Source: Paenisporosarcina macmurdoensis (GTDB lineage: Bacteria > Bacillota > Bacilli > Bacillales_A > Planococcaceae). From it: a stretch of 32,046 nt of DNA. The DNA lies in the NCBI RefSeq assembly GCF_042658845.1, contig NZ_JBHSRI010000010.1:1-32046 (forward strand), given 5' to 3'. How positions within the stretch are numbered: the stretch's first letter is position 1; each line of letters begins with the position of its first letter. A model generated the notes under the pieces. The model saw nothing but the letters and a program-made list of their open reading frames with translations. It was not told where the DNA came from and searched no databases. Below, in pieces: positions 5,750-14,497 of the stretch. Both the position numbers and the translations under genes were made by a program.

Positions 5750-6457
5750 ATGAGACATACCTACTTAGGTGAAACGATACAATTTGGAATCAAGTACAAA
5801 AAGCGGGAATCCATGGGGGTTCATATAGACGTCTATGGACATGTTGAAGTCCAGACTCCTAAAGGGACATCCGATGAAAAAGTAATTCAATTACTAGAGC
5901 GAAATTGGGAACAAATTCAGCAAAAATCAAAAGAGATGAAAGAAAGAATGCTTGGGCCAAAGGAGAGAGTTTATCATCAAGGTGAGAGCTTTCTTTATTT
6001 AGGGAAAACCTATCCTATTCAGATTTTTCAAGATAATACGATTAAGCAAGACCATGTTGATTTTCAAGAGGATATATTACATATATTTGTGAAACAACTA
6101 GAGGATGAAAAAATTAAACAAGCTTTAAAAAGATTTTATTTTCAACGCTGTAAAGCTATGGTAGAGAAAAGTGTCAGAAACCATCAAAGTGATTTTAAGA
6201 TAAAACCGCGCTCTATTCGTATAACTGATAGTAAAAAAACATGGGGCACTTGTGATTCACAACTACAGTTAACATTTAATTGGAGGCTGGCAATGGCCCC
6301 TCTAGAAGTGATTGACTATGTGGTCGTTCATGAAATGTGCCATATGGTCCATCTTAATCATGACCGATCCTTCTGGCGTCTTGTTGGGAAGATGAGTCCC
6401 AATTTTAAGGAACAAGAAAATTGGTTAGCCCAATCAAGCTGGAAGATGACCGTTTAA
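5750..6457 (+). CDS. YgjP-type (DUF45) zinc metallopeptidase
   Basis: This 235-residue protein belongs to the YgjP/DUF45 metallopeptidase-like family. The zinc motif is HEMCH at residues 194-198, followed by NH at 203-204 and FW at 208-209. H194, H198 and H204 are the expected metal ligands and E195 the catalytic base. An upstream strand-helix region (KTWGTCDSQLQLTFNWRL) matches the family's conserved block. The length is typical and there is no signal peptide, so it is cytosolic. AAAGGTGAATAA precedes ATG 5750. Such proteins are often next to restriction loci, but here the neighbours do not point to a substrate. Confidence 0.85.
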   Translation: MRHTYLGETIQFGIKYKKRESMGVHIDVYGHVEVQTPKGTSDEKVIQLLERNWEQIQQKSKEMKERMLGPKERVYHQGESFLYLGKTYPIQIFQDNTIKQDHVDFQEDILHIFVKQLEDEKIKQALKRFYFQRCKAMVEKSVRNHQSDFKIKPRSIRITDSKKTWGTCDSQLQLTFNWRLAMAPLEVIDYVVVHEMCHMVHLNHDRSFWRLVGKMSPNFKEQENWLAQSSWKMTV

Positions 6458-6800
6458 TCTCGCTTAATCTAAGGTGCCTGTGAACGTGGTAACTGGTGGG
6501 AATTGGATTTTGAGGTGTTACAAGTTCGGCGAAGTTGTCGGTAAAGTGAGTAAGGAGTGGTTCACTTGGGGCTAAAGTTACAAGGTTCAAATCTTGAACG
6601 AAGAGATGGAGAACCTCATTATTGCAATCGTTGTTGCAATTGATTGTGTGAAGGCGGTTCAAGCAGCTGTGACGTAAATTAAAGAGCTACACATCCAATC
6701 ATGCCCATACGAATTCTACAGAATTCTTTACAAGAAATGTACCTATACTTGAACGATGGGCTAAATAAAAATTTTCATGAAATCATAATATGAATATAAA
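6458..6800. other. Intergenic stretch without a convincing gene
   Basis: No ribosome-site-supported gene longer than 25 codons. ATG 6606 opens a hydrophobic 23-codon frame that overlaps an ATTGCAA/TTGCAAT palindrome. I do not call it. Fragmentary protein-like frames (for example VGKVSKEWFTWG) suggest an eroded gene. Confidence 0.3.
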
Positions 6801-6834
6801 AAACTGGAGTCCGAATTTGGACTCCAGTTTTTTG
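6797..6834. terminator. Bidirectional intrinsic terminator
   Basis: ACTGGAGTCC (6803-6812) and GGACTCCAGT (6819-6828) form a perfect 10-bp stem with A-run and T-run on the two sides. It can end the + strand metallopeptidase region and the minus strand bceB-like gene. Confidence 0.9.
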
Positions 6835-6900
6835 TCATATAAATAAAGCTGGTAATTAGTGGGAAGTTACTTTCAATTTGAATATTGCTAATCGAAGTTA

Positions 6901-8844
6901 TTAAAGAGCTTCCTTAATCACCTTCTTGGAATATAGAACTGACAATAGTCCAAAAATCGAGTACAAAGCTGTGTAAAGTCCCATTACAATGAACATTGGT
7001 GCCCAAAGCTCCGTCCCGAACAGGAACCAGCCAGATTGGACCGCAAAGTAGCTATGTACAAGTCCGACAATTAATGGAATGCCGAAATTGAAGAGCTGTT
7101 TTAAGCAAATTCCTTTCAGCAAATCGCCTTGCGTGAAACCGAGCTTTCGTAGAATGGTATAGCTAGGCTTTTCTTCATCACTTTCACCCATCTGTTTGAA
7201 GTACAGGATACAGCCCGATGTAATTAGGAAAGTGAGTCCGAGGAAGCCGACAATGAACATGACAAGGCCCATTGAATTTTTTTGGTTATTGCTGATGTCT
7301 AGTCGTGATTCGTTTAAATAGGGATTGCCATTTTTAGGCTTGATATCCGTGAACAGTTTATTTGCTTGTTCAAGCTGGTCACCATCGGAAATTTTTATAC
7401 CAGTATAGAGAGTGGAATCCAATTGGATCTCGGGGTCCATATCTTTTTTCAGTTTTTCGAAAAGAGTCTCATCTACGATTGCGGTGGGAAGTCCTCCGTT
7501 AGTGAAGTAGGAGGAAACTACGAACTCATCTTCCAGGCCAATGAACTTTTGCGAGATGGATTCATTAGTTCCAATGAGCTCAATATTACCGGAATCTTTG
7601 ATGGTGATTATTTTTAACAAAATGGAGCTTATTCCAGTGAAAAGAGTTTCATCAGCTGAAACATCCATGTTGACACTTCGTTCACTTATGACCGGAAGCT
7701 CCATGTCATATGCAGGTAAATCGGCTAGTTCAGTATCCATAATATCCGAAACATCGAATTTCACCTGGAGAACATCGATTTGTGTTTCTTTATACCTTAT
7801 ATCTGCCCTTTCTAGGGACTGTTTAAATTGATTTGCAGTTGCCGCATCAGTCAGCGCAAAATCTTCTGGTACATAATCCTGTGCAACTTTTTCTGCAGAA
7901 TAGTAGGAGATGTAACTCAAGGACAGCAGACCAATCGCAAGAGCAGAAACAGCTGTGATGATGGTTAGTAAAAGAGCATTTGATTTCAGACGGAACTGGA
8001 TGGATGATAGAGATAAGACTTCATGGACCGCCAAATGTCCATCTTTCTTCTTTCTTATCAAATGGGCAATGAAACTGACCGAGCCTTTATAAAAGAGGTA
8101 AGTCCCAATAATAACCGAAGCAAGCGTGTAGACCATCGCAATGAGCAGTCCCGTCATTTCAGAGAAATCACCATCGAATAATTTCGATGATACGAAATAG
8201 CCTGAAACAATTAAAAGCAACCCGGCGATTCCAATGAGAATTTCCAGCTTGGACGTCTTTTTTACATTGTTTTCAGTTGAAGAGGTCAAATTGAACAACG
8301 AGAGAATGCTTTGTTTTCGGATGAATAGGTAGTTCATGACCAGGATCAACAGGTAGATTCCAAGGAAAACAACCAGCGTCTGGATAAACGCCTGAGATGA
8401 AAACTGAAGGGAGGCATGCGTATCCACCGCAGTCACTTTGAATAAAATCATCAGGATCAATTTAGAAAAGGAAAATCCGACGAAAATCCCCACCACGATT
8501 GAGCCGAAATATAGGATGAGGTTCTCGATACTCAATACTCGGAATATTTTTGCTTTATTCATACCGATCAATTGGAACAATCCGATTTCCTTGCTCCGTC
8601 GTTTGATGAAAATCGTATTGGCATACAACACAAATATCGAAACAATCCCGACAAGAAGGATGGAGGCTGCACGAACGGAGGCTCCACCTTTGATAGAACC
8701 TTTCGTTGCATCCATTGATGGATCATACTGTAGCGTGACGAAAGAGAAATACAGTGCGACGCTGAAAACGAGGGCAAATACATACAGGTAATAGTTTTTA
8801 AGATTCTTTTTCAGGTTGCGGAAGATGAGAATATTAATATTCAT
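6901..8844 (-). CDS. bceB: BceB-like FtsX-type ABC permease of a peptide-antibiotic detoxification module
   Basis: This is the membrane subunit of a BceAB-type transporter, which protects cells from bacitracin-like cell-wall antibiotics and also acts as the sensor for the paired kinase. At 647 residues it matches the usual length of about 650. It has one N-terminal helix after LKKNLKNYYLYVFAL, FtsX-type helix bundles, a large extracellular domain between helices seven and eight, and a C-terminal three-helix bundle. The open frame extends to 8991, but ATG 8844 has GGGAGG at the right distance and gives the usual 11-base overlap with the ATPase gene. It is last in the operon and is followed by the bidirectional terminator. 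Confidence 0.9.
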   Translation of the reverse strand: MNINILIFRNLKKNLKNYYLYVFALVFSVALYFSFVTLQYDPSMDATKGSIKGGASVRAASILLVGIVSIFVLYANTIFIKRRSKEIGLFQLIGMNKAKIFRVLSIENLILYFGSIVVGIFVGFSFSKLILMILFKVTAVDTHASLQFSSQAFIQTLVVFLGIYLLILVMNYLFIRKQSILSLFNLTSSTENNVKKTSKLEILIGIAGLLLIVSGYFVSSKLFDGDFSEMTGLLIAMVYTLASVIIGTYLFYKGSVSFIAHLIRKKKDGHLAVHEVLSLSSIQFRLKSNALLLTIITAVSALAIGLLSLSYISYYSAEKVAQDYVPEDFALTDAATANQFKQSLERADIRYKETQIDVLQVKFDVSDIMDTELADLPAYDMELPVISERSVNMDVSADETLFTGISSILLKIITIKDSGNIELIGTNESISQKFIGLEDEFVVSSYFTNGGLPTAIVDETLFEKLKKDMDPEIQLDSTLYTGIKISDGDQLEQANKLFTDIKPKNGNPYLNESRLDISNNQKNSMGLVMFIVGFLGLTFLITSGCILYFKQMGESDEEKPSYTILRKLGFTQGDLLKGICLKQLFNFGIPLIVGLVHSYFAVQSGWFLFGTELWAPMFIVMGLYTALYSIFGLLSVLYSKKVIKEAL

Positions 8845-9595
8845 TCTGCACGCCTCCCAGCACACCTTGCGTTTTGATGATATCTTCGAAAAAGGTCTTT
8901 CTCGATTGATCTCCTTTATGAAGTTGTGTATATACCTGACCATCCTTGATGAAAATAACCCGGCTACAGAAGCTTGCTGCAGTAGGGTCATGTGTTACCA
9001 TGGCGATTGTTGCAAGGCGCTGCCGGTTCAATTCGCTCAGTTTGTTAAGTAAATCGGAAGCAGATTTTGAATCAAGTGCACCAGTCGGCTCATCCGCAAA
9101 AATGATGCTCGGTTCATGGATGAAAGCCCGTGCAGCAGATGTTCGTTGTTTCTGCCCTCCTGAAATTTCATTTGGGTATTTATGCGCGATATCCATTATT
9201 CCTAGTTCACGAGCCAATGTAGAGAACTTATCTTCAGCTACTTGTTTTGGCAATTTTGTGATCGATAATGGCAGAAGGATATTCTCCTTCACGGTCAGAG
9301 TGTCGAGCAGAGTGTATTCCTGGAAAATGAAACCTAAATGGTTTTTACGGAATTCAGCCAACTTTTTCTCCTTCATCCGTGTCATTTCACTGCCATTGAT
9401 TTGGATGATGCCTTCGCTTACATGGTCGATGGTGGAAAGAACATTGAGAAGCGTCGTCTTGCCAGAACCAGATGCACCCATAATGCCCACGAATTCACCT
9501 TTACGAATACTGATATCAACGCCTTTCAAAACTTCCTGTCTATTTAACTTGTTACCGTAGCTTTTACGGATTTTCGTTGCTTCTAATATGTTCAT
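8834..9595 (-). CDS. bceA: BceA-like ABC transporter ATPase
   Basis: The 253-residue ATP-binding subunit pairs with the downstream permease. Visible motifs are Walker A GASGSGKT (residues 40-47), the Q-loop near residue 92, the signature SGGQKQR (145-151), Walker B IIFADEP (164-170), and the switch H in MVTHDP. The length equals that of BceA proteins. The open frame reaches back to 9703, but AAAGGAG upstream of ATG 9595 sets the start, and MNILEATKI is the family-typical N-terminus. The 104-base gap to the kinase gene holds a BceR-type operator and a promoter, so bceAB can be induced separately from bceRS. Confidence 0.92.
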   Translation of the reverse strand: MNILEATKIRKSYGNKLNRQEVLKGVDISIRKGEFVGIMGASGSGKTTLLNVLSTIDHVSEGIIQINGSEMTRMKEKKLAEFRKNHLGFIFQEYTLLDTLTVKENILLPLSITKLPKQVAEDKFSTLARELGIMDIAHKYPNEISGGQKQRTSAARAFIHEPSIIFADEPTGALDSKSASDLLNKLSELNRQRLATIAMVTHDPTAASFCSRVIFIKDGQVYTQLHKGDQSRKTFFEDIIKTQGVLGGVQNEY

Positions 9596-9622
9596 ATGCC
9601 CGTACTCCTTTTGTTGTTGTGA

Positions 9623-9660
9623 TAACTTCATTATAAAAAGGAATGGCATGGTAATCCTGC
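9623..9660 (-). promoter_or_regulatory. Likely promoter of the bceAB-like genes
   Basis: A perfect TATAAT -10 (ATTATA at 9630-9635 on the + strand) lies 35 bases before the ATPase start. No good -35 hexamer is found at 17 bases (AGGATT), as expected for an activator-dependent promoter served by the operator just upstream. Confidence 0.6.
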
Positions 9661-9681
9661 GATTAGCCGAACAAAAAACAA

Positions 9682-9709
9682 AAGCATGTGACACTTTTGT
9701 CACATGCCC
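9682..9709 (-). promoter_or_regulatory. BceR-type operator (inverted repeat) upstream of bceAB
   Basis: GCATGTGACA (9684-9693) and TGTCACATGC (9698-9707) form a perfect inverted repeat, flanked by AA. It closely matches, as I recall it, the BceR binding site in front of B. subtilis bceA (TGTGAC, six-base spacer, GTCACA). On the minus strand it overlaps the kinase stop codon and is followed by a T-rich run, so it might also fold as a terminator. Confidence 0.7.
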
Positions 9710-10704
9710 TGTAAGTTCACAAATTCATTTTGTTTTGGGAAAGATAGGGTGGCAGTCGTCCCTTGGCCAATCTGAGACTTCACATTGATTTTGATGAGAA
9801 GGGGCAATGCCGCTTTTTTCGCCAAATAAAGACCTATACCAGTTGAGACCTGCTCCCGATGATTGGTAGTCGACGTAAACCCTTTGTCAAAAATTCTTGG
9901 AAGATCTTTCTGATCGATTCCTCTGCCTTTATCTGTCACATCCAGGCAGATTTGTCCTTCTTTTTCATAGCTCCTAATGAAGATATCGCTTTTTTTACTG
10001 TACTTGATGGCATTGGTCAATAGTTGCCTAATAATGAAGGACAACCACTTGGCATCACTCAACACATTGGTACTGTCGAGCTGAATATCAAAGCCGATTC
10101 CTTTTTGTATACACCACGATTGCATCGTCTGGATTTCATTGAAAACGATTGATTCGAGATGAATCTGTTCGATATAAAGATCGTTCTCGATAACCGTTAG
10201 CCGTTTTTGATGTAGTTGCTGGTCCAAAAGCAAGTGAATCCGCAGCCACTCTTGGTTCAGCTGAGATTTCAGCGTGACGTTTTCGACGCGTCCGATCATT
10301 AATTGCATGGCGGTCATCGGCGTCTTCACTTCATGAATCCAGGAGAGAAGATCGTCTTTTTCCTGCTCCAGTTGAATGCGGTTTTCTGACAGCTCCGCTT
10401 TCAAAAGGGCAGTTTGCTCCGTGATACTACGCACGACGATTGTTTCAAAAGGACTGACCGGTTCAGCAACTTCCGAAAGGTCGAGACTGCTTTCCCAATC
10501 TTGCAGGCTTTTATAAAATCTTGTCTCTTTAAAATAACGGAAGAACAAAAAGACAGCAAAAAGCAGGAAGGATAAGAAAGAAATATAGAGCATGGACGCG
10601 AATGGGATGGTCGAGTCAATATAGGCAATGAACAGACTCATGCCTTGCAATGCGACGAACAGGAGAATCCAGCTGATCCGTTCGCTCAAGAAATTACGAA
10701 TCAT
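9700..10704 (-). CDS. bceS: BceS-like intramembrane-sensing histidine kinase
   Basis: At 334 residues this matches the BceS family length. It has two closely spaced membrane helices (about 11-29 and 36-56) with almost no extracellular sensor, typical of kinases that sense through the BceAB transporter. The phosphoacceptor is H124 in WIHEVKTP. ATP-binding boxes are LLTNAIKYS, DKGRGI and GIGLYLAKK. The start is ATG 10704, chosen for the GAGGAT site and the family-typical MIRNFL. It overlaps the regulator gene by 11 bases. The frame is open further upstream but without a ribosome site. Confidence 0.9.
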   Translation of the reverse strand: MIRNFLSERISWILLFVALQGMSLFIAYIDSTIPFASMLYISFLSFLLFAVFLFFRYFKETRFYKSLQDWESSLDLSEVAEPVSPFETIVVRSITEQTALLKAELSENRIQLEQEKDDLLSWIHEVKTPMTAMQLMIGRVENVTLKSQLNQEWLRIHLLLDQQLHQKRLTVIENDLYIEQIHLESIVFNEIQTMQSWCIQKGIGFDIQLDSTNVLSDAKWLSFIIRQLLTNAIKYSKKSDIFIRSYEKEGQICLDVTDKGRGIDQKDLPRIFDKGFTSTTNHREQVSTGIGLYLAKKAALPLLIKINVKSQIGQGTTATLSFPKQNEFVNLQGM

Positions 10705-11392
10705 AATTGTTATCCTCATCGAGTGCCAAGTATCCCTGGCCAACTTTCGTTTGTATGTATTGTCCAAGTTCCAACTCGTCGAGCCGTTTGCGCAGTCGGT
10801 TAACATTAACCGTCAGCGTATTGTCGCTAATAAAGCGCTTGTCGTCCCAAAGGTGGTTCATCAAATCATCCCTGGTAACAATCTTGTTTTTCTGATCGAT
10901 GAGAAGTTGTAGGATAAAGCTTTCATTCTTTGTCAGTTCAACGGATCCTAACTCATTAGATACCATATTTTGTTCAAAATCAATTGTAGCTCCGCACCAT
11001 TTTCGGATGCTGCTTGGTTCAGTATTATAGTTATAGGTACGGCGAAGAATCGCCTGGATTTTCGCTATTAAGACCTCGAAATGAAAAGGTTTTTGAACAA
11101 AATCATCCGCCCCCAGCTGCATCGACATAACTATGTCCGTGGGATGGTCCCTGGAGGATAGGAAGATAATCGGAACATTCGATTGCGAGCGAATCGTTCG
11201 GCACCAATGAAAGCCATCAAATTTGGGCAATTGGATATCAATGATGACCAAATCTGGCTTTACTGAAATAAACTCTTCCATGACATGACTGAAATCACTG
11301 ATGCCAGCCACGTCGAATGACCACTGCGTGAGCCTGTCCTGGATCTCATCAAACAAGGAAATATCATCTTCAATCAACAATAATTTAAACAA
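10694..11392 (-). CDS. bceR: BceR-like OmpR-family response regulator
   Basis: This 232-residue response regulator has a receiver domain (phosphoacceptor D52 in VIIDIQLP, K in VQKPFHFE) and a C-terminal winged-helix DNA-binding domain (TVNVNRLRKRLDE, GQGYLAL). The receiver sequence, including GFHWCRTIRSQSNVPIIFLS, is very close to what I recall of B. subtilis BceR. TTG 11392 gives the family start (M)FKLLLIEDD with GGTGAT just upstream. GTG 11404 would add four residues. It is first in the bceRSAB-like operon and likely acts on the 9682-9709 operator. Confidence 0.9.
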   Translation of the reverse strand: MFKLLLIEDDISLFDEIQDRLTQWSFDVAGISDFSHVMEEFISVKPDLVIIDIQLPKFDGFHWCRTIRSQSNVPIIFLSSRDHPTDIVMSMQLGADDFVQKPFHFEVLIAKIQAILRRTYNYNTEPSSIRKWCGATIDFEQNMVSNELGSVELTKNESFILQLLIDQKNKIVTRDDLMNHLWDDKRFISDNTLTVNVNRLRKRLDELELGQYIQTKVGQGYLALDEDNNYDS

Positions 11393-11419
11393 GAATATCA
11401 CCACTCAGTTGTTTAGTCA

Positions 11420-11448
11420 TACATAAAGTGTATAGCAAATTCTGTCAG
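11420..11448 (-). promoter_or_regulatory. Possible promoter of the bceRS-like genes
   Basis: On the minus strand, CTGACA (11448-11443), a 17-base spacer and TATGTA (11425-11420) lie about 30 bases before the regulator start. The -10 match is modest. Confidence 0.4.
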
Positions 11449-11814
11449 TTTGCGAATTGAAATGAACATAGAGATAACGAAAAAAACCAACTTGGGGGCA
11501 GTGCTGGAATGTACGTGCATTAATTAAGCAAAAACTAATCTTGTTTATTAAGACCTCCCTCATCTAGAAATCGAATACGCCCCAGTTCTAACTGCCAAAG
11601 TGAAAGAATATGCATGTGACCTAAATTAGAAAAAGTTAACTTTAAATAGTGTATTTGCTAGAAAATAGTTACAATGAAAATAACTGGAAAATAATCATGC
11701 ATGTAAGTTGAGATAAGATGTGGTAAATAAATACTCAATTAAGATTTGAGAAAATCCTGGTGGTGATGAGATTATTGCAACAGCAGAGTAGTATCTCACT
11801 AGGAAGGATGACAA
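11449..11814. other. Intergenic stretch with possible gene debris
   Basis: No complete gene is seen. A 22-codon protein-like fragment (about 11551-11621, reading HLEIEYAPVLTAKVKEY then a stop) has no start. The rest is AT-rich without a clear promoter. Confidence 0.3.
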
Positions 11815-11865
11815 ATGGTGAATTTAGAATGGTCTATAGAAGGTTTACGCGTTCTCGTAATTTAG
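11815..11865 (+). pseudogene. Decayed short leader ORF, copy 1
   Basis: AGGAAGG (11801-11807) precedes ATG 11815. The frame reads MVNLEWSIEGLRVLVI and stops. The EWSIEG segment and the following 100 bases recur upstream of the second gene pair (13542-13670), where the frame is longer. A frameshift in GGTTTACGC (versus GGTTTTACA) ends it here. No function is known. Confidence 0.35.
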
Positions 11866-11956
11866 TACAAGCGTTGACGTTGGCATAGCAATAATAGACG
11901 GCATGAGAGGGAAATCCACTTTAACCTAATCGGAAATCAATAATGGAGGTAGTCAT

Positions 11957-12697
11957 GTGTTTTCCAAACTGAAAGAAGAAGATTTTGAAGTGCTTAAAGG
12001 ACCTCTAGAGTCAGGCAGGCAGAGTCCTTCTGCGCTGGCGGGTATTCTAATTTTGGCTATATTCTTACAGTCATTACTTTTCTCTATAGAGTATTTTGTG
12101 GTAGGGCGTTATTCAGTTTATCCATATAAAGACAATATATTAATAGTACATTTTTGGATAATAGTTATACTTACTGTCTTATCCCTTATTTATGCAATCC
12201 CAATAGTATATAAAAAAAGCGAGAGAATACAGTATTTACTCTCCATTTTATTGTCTCAAAACTTATTTTCAATTACTGTGTTAATCACTGTATTATTTAC
12301 AGTCGGTTACGAAAGGGAAGGCGAGGGAGTAAGCGAAGATTCTCTCATTCTATTCACGTATATCATACTAGGAGTTGGATTATTAATCTTTATCGCTACG
12401 TTCATTAGATTTTATATTCTACTGAGAAAAGGACATTATAGAAAAGGTTCTAAAAAAGATAAATTGAGGGGACGTTTTGAAACTTCATCTTATGTGCCTG
12501 TTGCAATTATTGCTGGTTTAGGAATTGTTTTTACAATTCAATATATTGCTAGAACAACTGCCATTAACGATATTAACATGATGATGCTCATTGTGATTGG
12601 AATTGCTTTATTTTTTGTAATGCAATTTGTTCTGCCAGAGCAACTAGTAATTTTGTATTGTAAGTATCGTTTTAAGAGCTTTAACTTTGATAAGTGA
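11957..12697 (+). CDS. Six-helix membrane protein, tandem copy A1 (C-terminally shortened)
   Basis: GGAGGT precedes GTG 11957. The 246-residue protein starts with a conserved cytoplasmic stretch (LKEEDFEVLKGPLESGRQ). Six hydrophobic segments follow at about residues 27-48, 62-84, 91-117, 132-157, 178-198 and 207-236, and it ends LPEQLVILYCKYRFKSFNFDK. Compared with copy A2, codon CGG has become TGA at 12695-12697, removing the last eight residues (RGYLNSKD), which are still readable downstream. I do not recognise the family. Four paralogs lie side by side here, and a role in the membrane is all that can be said. Confidence 0.75.
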   Translation: MFSKLKEEDFEVLKGPLESGRQSPSALAGILILAIFLQSLLFSIEYFVVGRYSVYPYKDNILIVHFWIIVILTVLSLIYAIPIVYKKSERIQYLLSILLSQNLFSITVLITVLFTVGYEREGEGVSEDSLILFTYIILGVGLLIFIATFIRFYILLRKGHYRKGSKKDKLRGRFETSSYVPVAIIAGLGIVFTIQYIARTTAINDINMMMLIVIGIALFFVMQFVLPEQLVILYCKYRFKSFNFDK

Positions 12698-12742
12698 GGT
12701 TATTTGAATAGTAAAGATTAATTGAAAGAAAGGATGCTTTCA

Positions 12743-13510
12743 TTGCTCGGAAAACAAATTGAAGATGATTTCGAAGTATTAAGGGCACCACTCGAATCAT
12801 GGCGACAACGACCAGATGCTTTGGCTGGTACATTATTATTAACTATATTTTTACAAGCACTAATAATTTCAATTGAGTATTTTATGATAAGAGATGCCAC
12901 AATCTATCCATATAAAGATGAAGTACTTACCATTCATTGATGGATAACGGTTGGATTAATTGGATTATCTCTAATGTATGCCATACCGGCAATCTATAAT
13001 AGAAGCGGTAGAATTCAATATTTAATATCTATTCTAGTGTCCCAAAATTTATTTTCAATTTCCTTTTTGATCTGTGCATTATTCCTAATAGGCAATGATG
13101 ATGGAACAGGAGAAATTGTGAGTTCAGAATCTATGCTTAATTTTACGTATATAGTACTAAGTATCGGACTATTAATTTTTATCGTCACGTGTATCCGATT
13201 TAATGTTCTATTGCGAAAAGGTAAATATAGAAAAGGATCTAAAAAAGATGAACTTCGGAGACATTTTGAAGCGAAATCTTACATACCTATTGCAAGTATC
13301 GTTGGACTTGGATTGGTTTTTGTCATTCAATATATGGCGAGAAGTTCAGTAATTAATGATTTAAACATGATCATTTTTATTGTAATAGCAATAACTCTCT
13401 TTTTTATAATGCTGTTCATTTTGCCAGAACAGCTCGTTATTTTGTATTGTAAATATCGCTTTAAGAGCTTCAACTTTAATAAGCAAGGTTATTTGAATAA
13501 AAGGGTTTAG
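12743..13510 (+). pseudogene. Six-helix membrane protein, tandem copy B1, broken by an in-frame TGA
   Basis: AAAGGATG precedes TTG 12743. The frame reads like copy B2, but a TGA at 12938-12940 replaces the Phe codon of the conserved HFW motif at the start of helix two. After it the same frame stays open to 13510, ending FNFNKQGYLNKRV. A restart at ATG 12974 would lack helix one. The remainder is well conserved, so the inactivation looks recent. An earlier in-frame TTG 12722 is possible but lacks a ribosome site. Confidence 0.75.
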
Positions 13511-13541
13511 CTTGTGGAAAAGGTGGGAGTAAGGATAACGA

Positions 13542-13670
13542 TTGAGTAAAGAAGATTTGGAATGGTCTATAGAAGGTTTTACATGTTCTCTCGTAAGCAA
13601 CTGTGTATTGACTAGAGCGTTGAGTTTTCATAGCAATACTAGCCGTTTTGATTCTGAACCTACATTCTGA
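13542..13670 (+). CDS. Short leader ORF, copy 2 (42 aa, doubtful)
   Basis: AAGGA (13531-13535) precedes TTG 13542. The frame contains LEWSIEGFTCSLVSNC and stops at TGA 13668-13670, 41 bases before gene A2. The homologous copy at 11815 is frameshifted. It may be a remnant of a longer gene carried along in the duplication rather than a working peptide. Confidence 0.3.
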   Translation: MSKEDLEWSIEGFTCSLVSNCVLTRALSFHSNTSRFDSEPTF

Positions 13671-13711
13671 ACCACTTAAACTAAACGGTAATCAATAATG
13701 GAGGTAGTCAT

Positions 13712-14476
13712 GTGTTTTCCAAACTAAAAGAAGAAGATTTTGAAGTACTTAGAGGTCCTTTAGAATCGGGTAGGCAAAGTCCAGCAAATTTAGGTTTTGT
13801 CCTAATTCTAAGTGTTTTTTTGCAAGCGATGCTATTTGCCCTAGAATATTTTATGGCAGCTGATTCTACTATTTTCCCTTATAAAGATGAGATTCTAAAC
13901 ATACATTTTTGGATAACGATTATTCTTATTGTACTTTGTTTAATCTATGCAATTCCCGCAGTTTATAAAAGGAGTGGGAAAATACAGTATTTTCTTTCAA
14001 TCATTGTTGGCCAAAATATGGCATCTATTCCATTTCTAATTATGGCATTATTTTTAATAGGAAAACCGGAAGAAGGTATGATTGCTACTCCAGAATCTCT
14101 TCTTAATTTCACTTATATCTTATTATTTATAGGTCTTCTTATATTCGTAGCTACTTGTATTCGTTTCTATATTTTGTTGCGTAATGGTCATTATAGAAAA
14201 GGCTCAAAAAAAGGAGAGTTAAGAGGGAAATTTGAAAAAACTTCTTATATCCCAACAGCGACCATTACAGGAGTAGGGCTTGTTTTTATCATCCAATACA
14301 TCGCTCGAAATTCAGCAATTGATGATATTAATGTGATGATAGTTATTGTTGGAGGAATTCTTGTATTTTTTGTAATGCTCTTTATATTACCAGAGCAGCT
14401 CGTTATTTTGTATTGTAAATATCGTTTCAAGAGCTTTAACTTTGATAAGCGGGGTTATTTGAATAGTAAAGACTAA
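13712..14476 (+). CDS. Six-helix membrane protein, tandem copy A2 (intact)
   Basis: Same GGAGGTAGTCAT leader as A1, with GTG 13712. The protein has 254 residues, the same six-helix layout, and the conserved elements KEEDFEVLRGPLESGRQ, the YPYKDE loop, RKGSKK between helices four and five, and the C-terminal LPEQLVILYCKYRFKSFNFD. The full tail RGYLNSKD is present. It lies 21 bases before B2 and is likely co-transcribed with it. The family is not recognised. Confidence 0.8.
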   Translation: MFSKLKEEDFEVLRGPLESGRQSPANLGFVLILSVFLQAMLFALEYFMAADSTIFPYKDEILNIHFWITIILIVLCLIYAIPAVYKRSGKIQYFLSIIVGQNMASIPFLIMALFLIGKPEEGMIATPESLLNFTYILLFIGLLIFVATCIRFYILLRNGHYRKGSKKGELRGKFEKTSYIPTATITGVGLVFIIQYIARNSAIDDINVMIVIVGGILVFFVMLFILPEQLVILYCKYRFKSFNFDKRGYLNSKD

Positions 14477-14497
14477 TTTAAAGAGAGGGTGCTTTCA

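Larger units (their letters stand above)
11827..13559 (+). repeat. Tandem duplication, unit 1 (leader, gene A, gene B)
   Basis: Unit 1 shares with unit 2 the leader GAATGGTCTATAGAAGG, the block ATCAATAATGGAGGTAGTCA before gene A, and two paralogous membrane genes in the same order. The repeat period is about 1.73-1.76 kb. Confidence 0.85.

Noticed and set aside
6606..6677. 23-residue hydrophobic peptide gene
   Set aside because: The ribosome site is poor and the frame overlaps a palindrome; coding evidence is too weak.
9684..9707. Plain terminator of the bceS-like gene
   Set aside because: It resembles a terminator, but the TGTGAC/GTCACA symmetry and position fit the known BceR operator better. 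A dual role is kept as a finding.
7366..9788. Plus-strand open frames opposite the bceAB-like genes
   Set aside because: All are antisense shadows of well-supported minus-strand genes and lack ribosome sites.
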